DNA from: Cristatella mucedo | Lineage: Eukaryota; Bryozoa; Phylactolaemata; Cristatellidae | DNA length: 64,000 bases | NCBI GenBank assembly: GCA_009760855.2 | Contig: WPIO01000195.1 | Location: 390,222-454,221 of the forward strand | Direction of reading: 5' to 3' | Shown: piece after piece, positions 49,431 through 64,000 of the stretch | Layout: the number at the start of each line of letters is the position of its first letter | Numbering within the stretch: position 1 is the first letter of the stretch | The notes under the pieces: generated by a model | Database searches by the model: none | What the model was told of the DNA's origin: nothing | Seen by the model: the letters and a program-made list of their open reading frames with translations, nothing else | Position numbers and translations under genes: made by a program

Positions 49431-49640
49431 GCTGAGCCTGATGGCCCACTAAGTAAGGCGGTTGCTTTTCACGACGTCGAGAGCGAGGTCGTGAAAAGCT
49501 CGCGAGGTCGTGGGTCGGAATTCTGCGGTGGGCGATCCTTTATCGCCGCTGCAAGCGGCGCCGATATCCGTAAAGGCTCTTCTGTCGCTATAGAAAGGAG
49601 GCTGTTAAAACTGCCAGTATTTTTTCAGTTTTCAATTTTC
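49431..49640 (+). mobile_element. tRNA-derived SINE, family A, with target duplication
   Basis: It is flanked by a 15-base target duplication AAAAAACAGCTGTTT (ending 49430, and again from 49641). The head, B box (GTGGGTCGGAATTC), CCGCT-GCA-AGCGG stem and CGCTATAGAAAGGAGGCTGT end are present. An extra fold-back of 24-30 bases lies between the A and B boxes (arms 49464-49475 and 49488-49499). Confidence 0.95.
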
Positions 49641-49789
49641 AAAAAACAGCTGTTTTGACTAGGTTTTTCATTTTTCCACTAATTTTAGTCAGTAGCTTAT
49701 ATTTATGATCGACAGCGTTTTATTATATATCTTCACAGGGACGTAGCTGTCAGCAACAGCCGGTCTTGAGCGGCTCTTTAAATGCCCCA

Positions 49790-49905
49790 CGCAAATTCGT
49801 AAACATAGGGATGTCGGTTGGTAGTGGGTTTCAGGCTTTGGGTGCATCGGAACCAAAAGTACGGACTCTTCACAGGATTTGAGGCTATTTAGAGGCAAAG
49901 CTACT
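49790..49905 (-). mobile_element. LINE ORF2 fragment
   Basis: The minus strand reads the LNSLKSCEESVLLV..HPKPETHYQP region, corresponding to LKSFGD..YAPKAWNSLP in better copies. No 3' end is attached. Confidence 0.6.
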
Positions 49906-49963
49906 TCATGAAATTGAGGGTCGTGTTTATGAAATGTTTTCGCATGTACCGCTCAAGAAGTAC

Positions 49964-50034
49964 TGGAGACGCCAGAAATTTAACTCGGACCTCGTAGATG
50001 CGAAGCACGTGCTCTGCCACTGAGCTACGTGAAC
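49964..50034 (-). pseudogene. tRNA-Ala(CGC) pseudogene
   Basis: On the minus strand, D arm (GTAGCTCAGTGGCAGAGC), anticodon loop TTCGCAT and the 3' end GGCGTCTCCA match tRNA-Ala, as in the intact gene at 53049-53120. The 5' acceptor strand (GTTCACG) no longer pairs with the 3' strand, and the T loop lacks the normal TTCAA/TTCGA. Confidence 0.8.
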
Positions 50035-50107
50035 AGTCTCTCATTGTTTGTTCCTTTTTATTGAGAGCAAATCAGTGCCTGCTCAGTCGATAATAAGGAC
50101 CCCATTG

Positions 50108-50248
50108 CCGCTCTGGTTTGGCCCAGCGGTTAAGGCGCTCGCCCTGGCCAAGGTCTGGCCAATGTCGTGAGCTTGAGCCCCGTGGCTTATTAACGAAGCG
50201 CCTGAATAGAGATTCAGTTCTCTTAAGGCACTGTACAAATAAATTATG
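50108..50248 (+). mobile_element. tRNA-derived SINE, family B
   Basis: Head CTCTGGTTTGGCCCAGCGGT and GTCGTGAGCTTGAGCCCC; tail GAAGCGCCTGAATAGAGATT, CAGTTCTCTTAAGGCACTGT, ACAAATAAATTA. A well preserved copy. Confidence 0.9.
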
Positions 50249-50723
50249 TATATATATATTGATCATTCGCATGATAATAGTGTCGATCACCCGCTTGATT
50301 CTGCGCCTGATGGTCGGGCAGTAGTTGATCCCCACATCAGACAATGATATTAAGTAACCATCGTAATTAAAAGCGGCTAAAAGGTAAGCTGCCATCGTCA
50401 TAGAAGACCCGGTCAGACAATCATTGTCGGACGCTAGAATAGACTTCAGTCGCCAGAGACCTTGGCCTTGCGACTGGCGGGCAGGCATCGATTGGAACTA
50501 CTCGCTTTGCATGGCCAACTACTTGCTTGACGCACACAACTTTGGCGAATTCGAGCCCACTCGCAGCGCACTGAGCCGTTTAGTCTTAAACTCAATTAAA
50601 TACAAGAGTACGAACCATCACCAGAGCCGTAGCTGTCGTGCATTGCTCGGGCTGCTGGATTGCCGCTGCCGGGTGCTGAATGCTTGATAGGAAGCAGGCA
50701 ACTTGCTTCACATCAACTTCCTG

Positions 50724-50885
50724 GGTCTTGGCCCAGGAATGAGGTGCTCGCTCTTCATGGCTGAGGTCGTGGATTCGAGTCCTCCAATTGGCAATCCTTT
50801 AATGCCCTCTGCAAGCTGCGGCGATGGCCGTAGTGGCTCTTCTGCCGCTATTTACAAGCAAAGCTGCTGAATCAGCAAACTTTTT
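50724..50885 (+). mobile_element. tRNA-derived SINE, family A (subfamily variant)
   Basis: CTGGGTCTTGGCCCAGGAAT head, B box GTGGATTCGAGTCC, body GCGATGGCCGTAGTGGCTCT, end GCTGCTGAATCAGCAAAC plus a T-run. Its head resembles the copy at 2301, suggesting a second subfamily. Confidence 0.8.
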
Positions 50886-51196
50886 TTTTTAGCTGCAGCC
50901 ACGCCTCTAACAGGAGTCCGATATTAATCGTGCTCCAATCTCAAGCTCCCATCGACTGATGCGTGCTCGTCTGACGGACAAAAGTGGAGATGCTGTCGCT
51001 GTGATCTAAGTAAAGCAAAATGAAATTAGGGCAAAAAAGCAGGAGGCCGCCGGTGAGGATACCTTACAGCGGATACCTTTATATGCAGCTCACCCGCCAT
51101 TGGTAACCCGGTTTAATTGCAAATTTTTAACGGACCCAGTCAGCTCACTGGAACCCCTTAAAACCGGGTTGGGGCAGGAGTTGACCATCGAGGTCA

Positions 51197-52330
51197 GTGG
51201 TTTTTAATCTTTATTGAGTTACGCGAACCCCTTTGAAAATCTAGTGACTCTTGCTATTGACCCCCTGCCCTTGATACCTATCAGTGAACGCAAAGCACAT
51301 TAACACAACTTTGCCTGCATGAAAAGGAATATCACTCACTTAATCAAAAATAGATTGCCTCATACAGTGAAGGAAAACGCTACACAATTTTAATAAATTT
51401 CTTTCAACTTTTTCATGAAACAATTGGCAATCGACCTCCAACAAAAATGAATACAATCGTCGTATGCAAATAGGTTTTCGAGTGAAAAAAGAAGCCCTGG
51501 CTTTTTTAGCTTCCGGGTATAGGCTCGAAGGAAGCCTTTGAAGTTGATTAGATCTTCATTGGACACAGACTTCTTAAAACGACGTTTTCAAGTCTGCGCT
51601 TAACACGCGCATGTTTTTAAAGTTTTTTGTAAATTGAAAGGAATCCCCACGACTGTGTACAAGAACAGAATGTAGGGCAGCATGCTTGACAAGAGTCATG
51701 CTCCCAAGTGTCATGCTCACTGCATCAGCTAAGGTATCAAGTCTGTTTTCCTCGTTGATGCAGTTTAGGTCGGCAAGGAGAGGAGTGCGAATCCACGTTT
51801 CAACTACTTTAAGCTCACTTGAACTGAAGTGAGCTTTGAAAAAGATCTGGAGATAATGCGGTGTCGGTAGAATTCTACTGCAGAGACGTTGACAAGGCTT
51901 TTTTACTCTCAATTCCATACGGCAGATACATTCCCTTTAACATTTAAAGTGTGTGCAGTTGCCAGCCTCCAACCTCCCCTTCCACAGCTGCAGTTTTGCC
52001 AGAAAAGCTCGAAGACTTTCAGCAGAATCCACAATGGCCACTACCGGCTTCTAACCGCAACATTCACTCCATTCAAACGGCCAAAATACCTGCCAAGTAG
52101 ACCATACTAGACGTCACTTTAAAACTGGCCCGGGCAGTTGGGCCTTCTTTTCCTCGCAAAAGATGAAACCTCAGCTCGAAGTTCAATAAAAGGCTTCAAG
52201 ACTTCTTCCCTTCTGGAAAGCCAAAGGATTTCAGGGCAGTAGGGAAGAACTTCCAATTCTTCTCTCATTTTTAAAAAGCCTCTCGAAAACGAAATGGTTC
52301 ACACTCTGGGCTCTGATGAAATTGATGACT
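51197..52330 (-). mobile_element. hAT DNA transposon relic, transposase C-terminal half
   Basis: At 51197 a terminal repeat CAGTGGTTTTTAATC is followed by GCGAACCCCTTTG, typical of hAT ends. The minus strand then encodes hAT transposase blocks with frameshifts: CPEILWLSRREEVLKPFIEL (about 52250-52170), VAIVDSAESLRAFLAKLQLW (about 52050-51990) and VVETWIRTPLLADLN (about 51810-51765). The opposite terminal repeat was not found. It is an immobile relic. Confidence 0.8.
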
Positions 52331-52653
52331 TCACCCTAGTAGAAAAACATCCTGTAAGAGCTTCTGGCTCTGACCTGTGTTGCATGCAGATGTTGATATA
52401 ACAGATACAGATGTAACAATGGGCAGATATGGATAAAACAATGGGCATGTATAGATATAACAATGGCTGCCGTGGGGGACTTGAGGACCTTCGTCGCATC
52501 AAACGCTGTTCGATCTATTTTCAGAATGGACAGACGAGCTGATTCGTCAGCTTTGCTGGCCTCGGGCCTCCATTGGCAGGAACCTGGAGCACGGAAGCAT
52601 TTACATCTGGTGTTTAACAGCTGCACGTTACCAAACTCGGCAGAGAAGTAATG

Positions 52654-52657
<4 letters not shown>

Positions 52658-52718
<61 letters not shown>
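52658..52718 (+). repeat. (GA)n microsatellite
   Basis: About 61 bases of uninterrupted GA repeats. Confidence 0.98.
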
Positions 52719-52720
<2 letters not shown>

Positions 52721-52769
52721 ATGCAGGTACGAAAGTTGGTCGAAGCTATACTTTCGGTGTAGGCATACA

Positions 52770-52906
52770 CGTTTTCTCTAACCATGTTACGCCTGTTCAT
52801 TGAGCATGCTACCGCTATTTAATCGTGCTTCCTTTAGAGCAAATGTAAAGTGCCTAGAAAAGGAATAAGTTCTCTGAGGACGCTATACAAATGCATTATT
52901 ATTATA
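52770..52906 (+). mobile_element. LINE 3' UTR fragment
   Basis: Starts at TTTTCTCTAACCATGTTACG, passes GAGCATGCTACCGCTATTTA, and ends in the stem-loop (GTAAAGTGCCTAGAAAAGGA ... TTCTCTGAGGACGC) and (ATT)n. Confidence 0.85.
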
Positions 52907-53048
52907 TGCACGCGTAGCAGTTGCAGACGATTAAGAACGTAGTAGTCCAGAACAAAGTAAACTGCAGTAATCTAGACGTAGTGTCACAAACACGTGAATC
53001 AGTAAGACACAGTATAACGCGTCAATAATTCGACCGTTGAAAAAACTT

Positions 53049-53120
53049 TGGAGACGCCGGGGATTGAACCCGGGACCTCACACATGCGAAGCGCGCGCTC
53101 TACCACTGAGCTACATCCCC
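53049..53120 (-). tRNA. tRNA-Ala (anticodon CGC)
   Basis: A 72-base cloverleaf fits exactly on the minus strand: acceptor GGGGATG paired with CGTCTCC (one G-U pair), D arm GCTC-AGTGGTA-GAGC, anticodon stem CGCGC/GTGTG with loop TTCGCAT (anticodon CGC at 53088-53086), T arm CCGGG-TTCAATC-CCCGG, discriminator A. No CCA is encoded and there is no intron. Internal A and B boxes are intact, so it is probably transcribed by RNA polymerase III. It decodes GCG alanine codons. Confidence 0.95.
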
Positions 53121-54143
53121 AATATACTGATATAGGTTTTAAATTCTCATTAAATTTATCTTTATATTGTCAGACGACACTCGACTGGTAAAACTGCCAG
53201 TTAGTTAGTGTCGGAAAACGTTTCCGGAAATGTAATAGCCACTTGCTACTACGCTAAGGTGCATTAAACCTTGGGCTTCCAACTTATTGAGTTTCAGGGT
53301 GGAGGTGCTGATAGGAGCCGCTGCTTGTAGGCAGAAAGGCGCGGTTATTTCTTGTGTCTACGGAATGTTAGCGAATGTTTCTACGGCTCTCGCCGCTATC
53401 GCGTGTAAGTCAGTTTGAGTTATTCACCATTCTTTGCCTCATTAGTGCATTTTTGTGAAGCCCCCGCAATATCCCGGCGGACTGCATGACCAGGGCATGT
53501 GTCTATCTACCCGCTCTGCAAGTCCCCACGTCTCAACTCGCCGCTCTTACTAAATTTAGACACCTAGTCGGATATTCGCAACGCCGTTCCACTACCACTA
53601 GCCACCGGCCGCTCAACTGAAGCGTAGTTTACCGTACAGCCAAAGCTGCCGCCAGCCGCTAGCATCTCCAACGTCTTTCTCGGCCAGCAGCCGGACGCAC
53701 TGACTGCCCATCAACAACCAGCTAGCAGGCTTGGCTGATGCGAGAGCGAGGTAGCCGGCTGCCTCTGCTCGGCTCGGCCACTCCCCCCCCGCTCCAGGCG
53801 CGCGTCTGGCTGACCACGTGACTGTCGGCTCAGTACCCGCGTACTCGCTCCTCTCCCGCGTTGCGGGTTGGACAGACGCTACTCGTTGCTTCCTCTTTTT
53901 CTCACTTTCAGTATTCTCGCCACTGATAAGAAGTGATAGCCGGATGTCTGGAGCATCGAGTGCATCCATCGGACATCGCAACGAGCTGAACCCCAGCGCA
54001 GGCCGTCGGGAAAGCTTGGCTTTTTTTAAGTACCCTTTGGCATATTGGTCCAAGCTGCTGCAACCGATCCGCTCAGAGGTCATGCATCTCCTGCGCCGAA
54101 TACAGCCAGGGCTACTCCCAGCGAACGCCGACATCCGCAAGCC

Positions 54144-54326
54144 TTAACTTCCATTTAGCACAGTGAGCCCAATTTTCAAACTATCGTCCTCATTCCTGTC
54201 AAGGTCAAAAACAGGCTTCAGATGCTCACCTAAGCCAGCAATGTGACGGCTAAGGGTCTCGAAAATTCGTAAATTCAAATTATGTGAATCGCTTTCTCCT
54301 CTAAGCTCCCCAAACGAGGTTCCCAT
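54144..54326 (-). mobile_element. Possible second hAT transposase fragment
   Basis: A 60-codon open frame with SFGELRGESDSHNLNLRIFE and TLSRHIAGLGEHLKPVFDLD resembles the spacer helices before the hAT C-terminal dimerisation region. It has no flanking terminal repeats. The resemblance is general, so confidence is low. Confidence 0.3.
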
Positions 54327-56989
54327 CTTTAAAGTTCAGTATGCATCCCGGCGAAAGCACTCGCCTTGTTCCACTGAGTAAGCTCTCACGTTCTCCTTGA
54401 GTTTTTCAAGATGTGCATCAATGATATGTGGACTGAGATTGAAACCATGTATCACATTCTAGTATAGTTCAGTACCAGAACTTGATCCAGCTGCTCATAG
54501 TAGAAAGCCGTACACTGCTGCACCAAAACTGTTCTATGACGCTTTCTCCGGCTGTTATGAGTCCTGGCTAATTTTTCGCACTCTAAATGATCTCCTTTAT
54601 CTGTGATCAGACTAAGTTCCAGTTTCCTCAAACAAGTTCCTTTCTTGGAGCCTCGCTGTAAAAATCACCATTGGACAAAGTAAGATCGAGGTTTCTGATG
54701 AGACCTTTGAGGTTGTTCTAGTGGGAAAAGTAGTTTTCTCTGCTCAGCTGCATCTGTTAAATTGGAATCTGAATGTGCAATAGCTTCCTCGATGTTTGAC
54801 TTGCTGCGGCCTGCTGAAGACCACTGATCCCTCTCCGAAGGGGTTGGGTGACGGGCAGCTCGGGGCACTGGGGGAGGGGAGAGGGCAATGGATGAAGGAA
54901 TGTGTGAATGCACGATGGAAGGCGTGCTCTTGTCAGCTTGACGATTGGAAGGGTCCGCCGTGCACACAAGTGGCAGCTGCTTGAGCGGTCGGTCGGTCCT
55001 CCCAGCGGGTCCTCTCTTCTTCTTGCACCAGCCTGTAAGCCTACCTTTACTGTATAGATTAATAAATGGCATTTAACCCATTACCTTGTACTGCAAAAAA
55101 AATTCATTAAGCGAACAACCTTAACTTAAAAAAAGAGTTTTCTAGCAGCGTTCGCATAGGAAATGAGGTGCCCAGGGCTTGTCTTAATTCCGGACAGGCA
55201 CGAGCCGAAGTATGCCTTGCATGCACCTCAGATCTTAATAGATACTTTTACGGCGTGCTTTTTTGCGATCGTCTTGAAACATTTTCCTTTTCCATACACG
55301 TAACAAAGTGAGTCTTCTGGGTGCAAGCAACCTCTCGATGCCAACCGATCAAATGTGGCTTAATCGCCATTTAGGCGCTCTACGGCTGTTGATAAGATGG
55401 TATGCACTAGGACTCTAGGACGGTAGGTATATTTCCACCAACTTCTGTTAATACTGGCGCTGTTCTATTCAAACATATTTGTTCATTGGCACCTTATCGA
55501 TTTTAAAGGGCATTCAGTGATCAACAACAAATGGTCGGCCTCTGACGTCTGAGTCGCAGAGCTGGTGCGTCATGGATCAGCTTAGTCTCAAGAGCCATTG
55601 TGGACGCCGCCTAGGAGCGCTGACTGGCCGAAAGAAGGATTTCGACGCCGTAGGAGCGACAACAACGTTTTCTTTTGCTTCTGCTCATTTAGGGTTTCTT
55701 TTATTTTAGCCTGTGTATTTCTGCAAGGTTATTGACTATATAATTTGTCTTGGTGTTTTTTGAATGCTACCAATCCTTATCTGCCTTTCTCCAGTTATCC
55801 CGCTGCCGCTGCGTACGTAGGGGCATGAGCTAGATCTTGCAAGCTACTCTGCAAGTGTTGGTCTTGGTGGCTCGCAAGGAGTTCGCACACAAACAGTGCA
55901 ACGGCAGTGAATCCTGCAGCGTTCAGCGCCGCCATGTTCCACGAAGGCGTGTCTCCCACGGCGGCTCCGTCGGTGGCCGTCAGAAAAAACTAGTCTAGCA
56001 CACACCGAGCGTAGTTTGACACTCTGACAGCAAGCTCGCTACGACACGGAAACAACGAACGTTCAAGAACAGCTGTATTTGGGCTCGACGGCCCGCGACC
56101 GCTCTCTACTGAGAAGCAGCGCTGCACCCGCGCTCCACTCGCCTCCTGTCCAGGAATTGACTCACCTTCATAAAACCATAACTCAATAAACCGGCATGGC
56201 CCAGCCGTAAACGCCATCGGCACATACACTAATAGCACGGCAATAAAGCAATCGCACCGAGGATCTGAAATCGATTCGCCTTTGATCCGAAGCGTATAAG
56301 AAAATGCTCAAGTGCTGCGTAAGCTGCAAGCCGCCGTCGCCTCTCGAACAAAGCAAGCGCTCCAAAAGTGACCGCCCTCGCTTTCAAGGCTTTATCCAGG
56401 GTGGGCGGATACAACTGACCTCAGATGGTTGCAGCGCTGGCTGGTGATCGTTGGAATCGGGCGGCTGCTGAGTGCTGCGCGGCTCCCTCTTGGATTAGGT
56501 GCTGGCGTAGCTTCGCGAGTTACTTCCTTCGGGCACAGCCTCGGGGATGGTAGTGACCGGCAGCGACCGGAGCCGCATGCGATGAATGCACCTCGCACGT
56601 GTTTCCCATAATAAGCTTTTTCATCTAAAACCGCGCGCGAGCGCACGGGTGAAACCGCACCACGGCTGCACGATGAGAGCGGGAACCTCGATGGCAGAGT
56701 GCAGAGGGCAGAGTGCATAGGTCAACTCTATACCGAGAGCGCCCTCTGCTAGCCGAACTCAGACGTTCGGGCCTGCCCGCGGTTGATAGCAGAGGATAGA
56801 TAGTTCTGCGGGGAGCTCGTACTGCTGGTAAGTTGCGAGCGTGCAACTCAAGCCGGGTTGGGGTGGGTGTGCGGGTGCACCAATTGTCGCCGATTAGAGA
56901 GTCGCATTTTAATGCAGGTCCTTGTACCAGGAGGGGAAACGCTGACGTAAGGACAGCAGCGGTATACGCAGCTTCGTCCGACGGCTTCG

Positions 56990-62986
<5,997 letters not shown>

Positions 62987-63478
62987 AGAGCCCGAACTCA
63001 CTGCTGCTACACCGTGCGGGATCCAACGACGTCTCGCGTCTCCAGTCTCGGCCGCTCTGCCGCAGAGCAAATTAGTGCTAACGAGGGCGACCTGCCGTCG
63101 CTGCTTTCAGTAGCCGTCGAGCGTCGCTGTCCTCAAGGGCCGGCTGCGGCTTTAGGTCGCCATTCGGTTATAATTGAATCGAGGCGCAGGAACATGGGCA
63201 GCACATGAGCCGACCTAAGCCTGACGTAGAGATGCCAGCCGGCTCGGCGTGCCGCCGAAGTCGTCCGCAGAGTCAGGCCGGACTGAGCCGTCCCTCCCCC
63301 CACTATGTGCGAAGTCCGTATCGCCAGCTCATAGCGGCAGCAGAGGCACGCGAGGCAGATGCAGCCTCGCGATATGTCGCACTTATTTTATTATGGAGTC
63401 GGACTCACACGGCGGCACAGCCGTGGTCCACGATGCATTCGGTCTTAGATACTGTGCTCGCTGTAGCGCAGTGCCGCT

Positions 63479-63533
63479 CGTCCAGCTTAAGACGCGAACG
63501 CAGTGCCGCTGCGTTCGCGTCTTAAGCTGGACG
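63479..63533. repeat. Perfect hairpin (25-bp arms, 5-base loop)
   Basis: Arms 63479-63503 and 63509-63533 are exact reverse complements around TGCCG. It lies about 500 bases downstream of the sFRP stop codon, possibly within its 3' UTR. Confidence 0.95.
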
Positions 63534-63773
63534 TGTATTAGCTGTACTTGCTTATGTATTTTGCTTATTATTATGTCGGAGTGGTCGGCAGGCTAACTGT
63601 GCGAAAATCAGTTCGCTGCATCGAATACACTTGAAAACGGCTTTCCGTCTCAATATTTGTAAAGAGAGACGTACACAGATGCAGCGAGCTGCCAGCGAGT
63701 GAAGCGGAGCGGAATAACGATCGAATGGCGTTGATTTCTCTAGTGGGGGAGGGGGAGGGTAAATAAGTAAATC

Positions 63774-63941
63774 CTAGCTGATTAAAAAGCCTCTTTTTGT
63801 ATAGCGACAGAAGAGCCTTTACGGCTATCACCACCGCTTGCAGTGACGATAAAGGATCGCCCACAGCAGGAATCGAACCCACGACCTCGGGACCGAGGTC
63901 GTGAAAGCAACCGCCTTACCTGGTGTGCCATCGCGGCTAAG
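63774..63941 (-). mobile_element. tRNA-derived SINE, family A (antisense)
   Basis: On the minus strand: TTAGCCGCGATGGCACACCA head, GACCTCGGTCCCGAGGTC, B box GTGGGTTCGATTCC, body GATAGCCGTAAAGGCTCTTC, end TTTTTAATCAGCTAG. Intact A and B boxes make it one of the best preserved family A copies. Confidence 0.95.
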
Positions 63942-64000
63942 CCTTCTCTCCTGCAGCCCACTATGGCGCATCCTTTCTAGCCGTCCCAAGCTGCTACTTC

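Larger units (their letters stand above)
46451..56989. other. Intergenic region between ASF1 and the sFRP gene
   Basis: This region of about 10.5 kb is gene-poor. It holds an inverted LINE, several LINE and SINE copies, a hAT relic, a tRNA-Ala gene and a tRNA pseudogene. It also has a GC-rich island at 48750-49380 and (GA)n at 52658-52718. Nothing is recognisable in 53150-54140 or 54720-56800 apart from GC-rich, CpG-rich sequence near the sFRP gene. Confidence 0.7.
62987..64000. other. 3' flank of the sFRP gene
   Basis: GC-rich sequence that probably includes the sFRP 3' UTR; I see no AATAAA, so the transcript end is undefined. It holds the perfect hairpin at 63479-63533 and a SINE A at 63774-63941. 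Confidence 0.6.

Overview
This is a window of an intron-rich, repeat-laden animal nuclear genome. The genes have GT-AG introns, there are no operons, and many retroposons are present. Four multi-exon genes can be built by joining exons at splice sites. (1) A C8orf74-like gene on the minus strand (exons found between 10875 and 5156; first exon, exon B's donor and last exon unresolved). (2) CCT7, the eta subunit of the TRiC/CCT chaperonin, on the plus strand (11478-27090, 11 exons, 543 aa, intact). (3) ASF1, the histone H3-H4 chaperone, on the plus strand (32910-46186, 4 exons, 213 aa, intact). (4) A secreted frizzled-related protein of the sFRP3/4 (FRZB) type, on the plus strand (56990-62986, 4 exons, 308 aa, intact).

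An organism clue lies in ASF1 intron 3. There, 45021-45227 is a nuclear copy of mitochondrial DNA holding the 3' end of 12S rRNA followed directly by a tRNA-Glu-like fold. The order rrnS-trnE is typical of echinoderm mitochondrial genomes. Together with an sFRP3/4 gene, which insects and nematodes lack, this makes an echinoderm or close relative the best guess. It is an inference from one fragment, not a proof.

Layout. 1-5155: LINE 3' end, a degenerate SINE, unassigned DNA and a 39-bp hairpin. 5156-10875: C8orf74-like gene with LINE and SINE copies in its introns. 10876-11477: GC-rich gap between the divergent C8orf74-like and CCT7 genes, a probable shared promoter. 11478-27090: CCT7. 27091-32909: intergenic repeats, then a compact ASF1 promoter with CRE, CCAAT and E2F-like motifs. 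32910-46186: ASF1, whose introns 2 and 3 are full of LINE fragments and hold the mitochondrial insertion. 46187-56989: gene-poor, with an inverted LINE, SINEs, a hAT transposase relic, a tRNA-Ala pseudogene and one intact tRNA-Ala(CGC). 56990-62986: sFRP3/4, whose long first intron has a (GA)n tract near each end. 62987-64000: GC-rich 3' flank, a perfect hairpin and a SINE.

The repeats form a connected set. One LINE family with an L2/CR1-like reverse transcriptase ends in a conserved stem-loop plus (ATT)n. One tRNA-derived SINE family (called B here) carries a closely similar tail, as expected of a SINE that borrows the LINE's machinery. A second tRNA-derived SINE family (A) lies inside LINE ORFs at the same codon at two places. 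Perfect short fold-back hairpins recur through the window, and one sits inside a dated SINE copy, which points to local template switching.

I found no obviously new enzymatic or defence system. The most unusual observations are the SINE/LINE tail sharing, the fold-back hairpins, the 23-bp duplication of a splice acceptor in the C8orf74-like gene, the mitochondrial insertion, and a LINE with an inverted 5' part.
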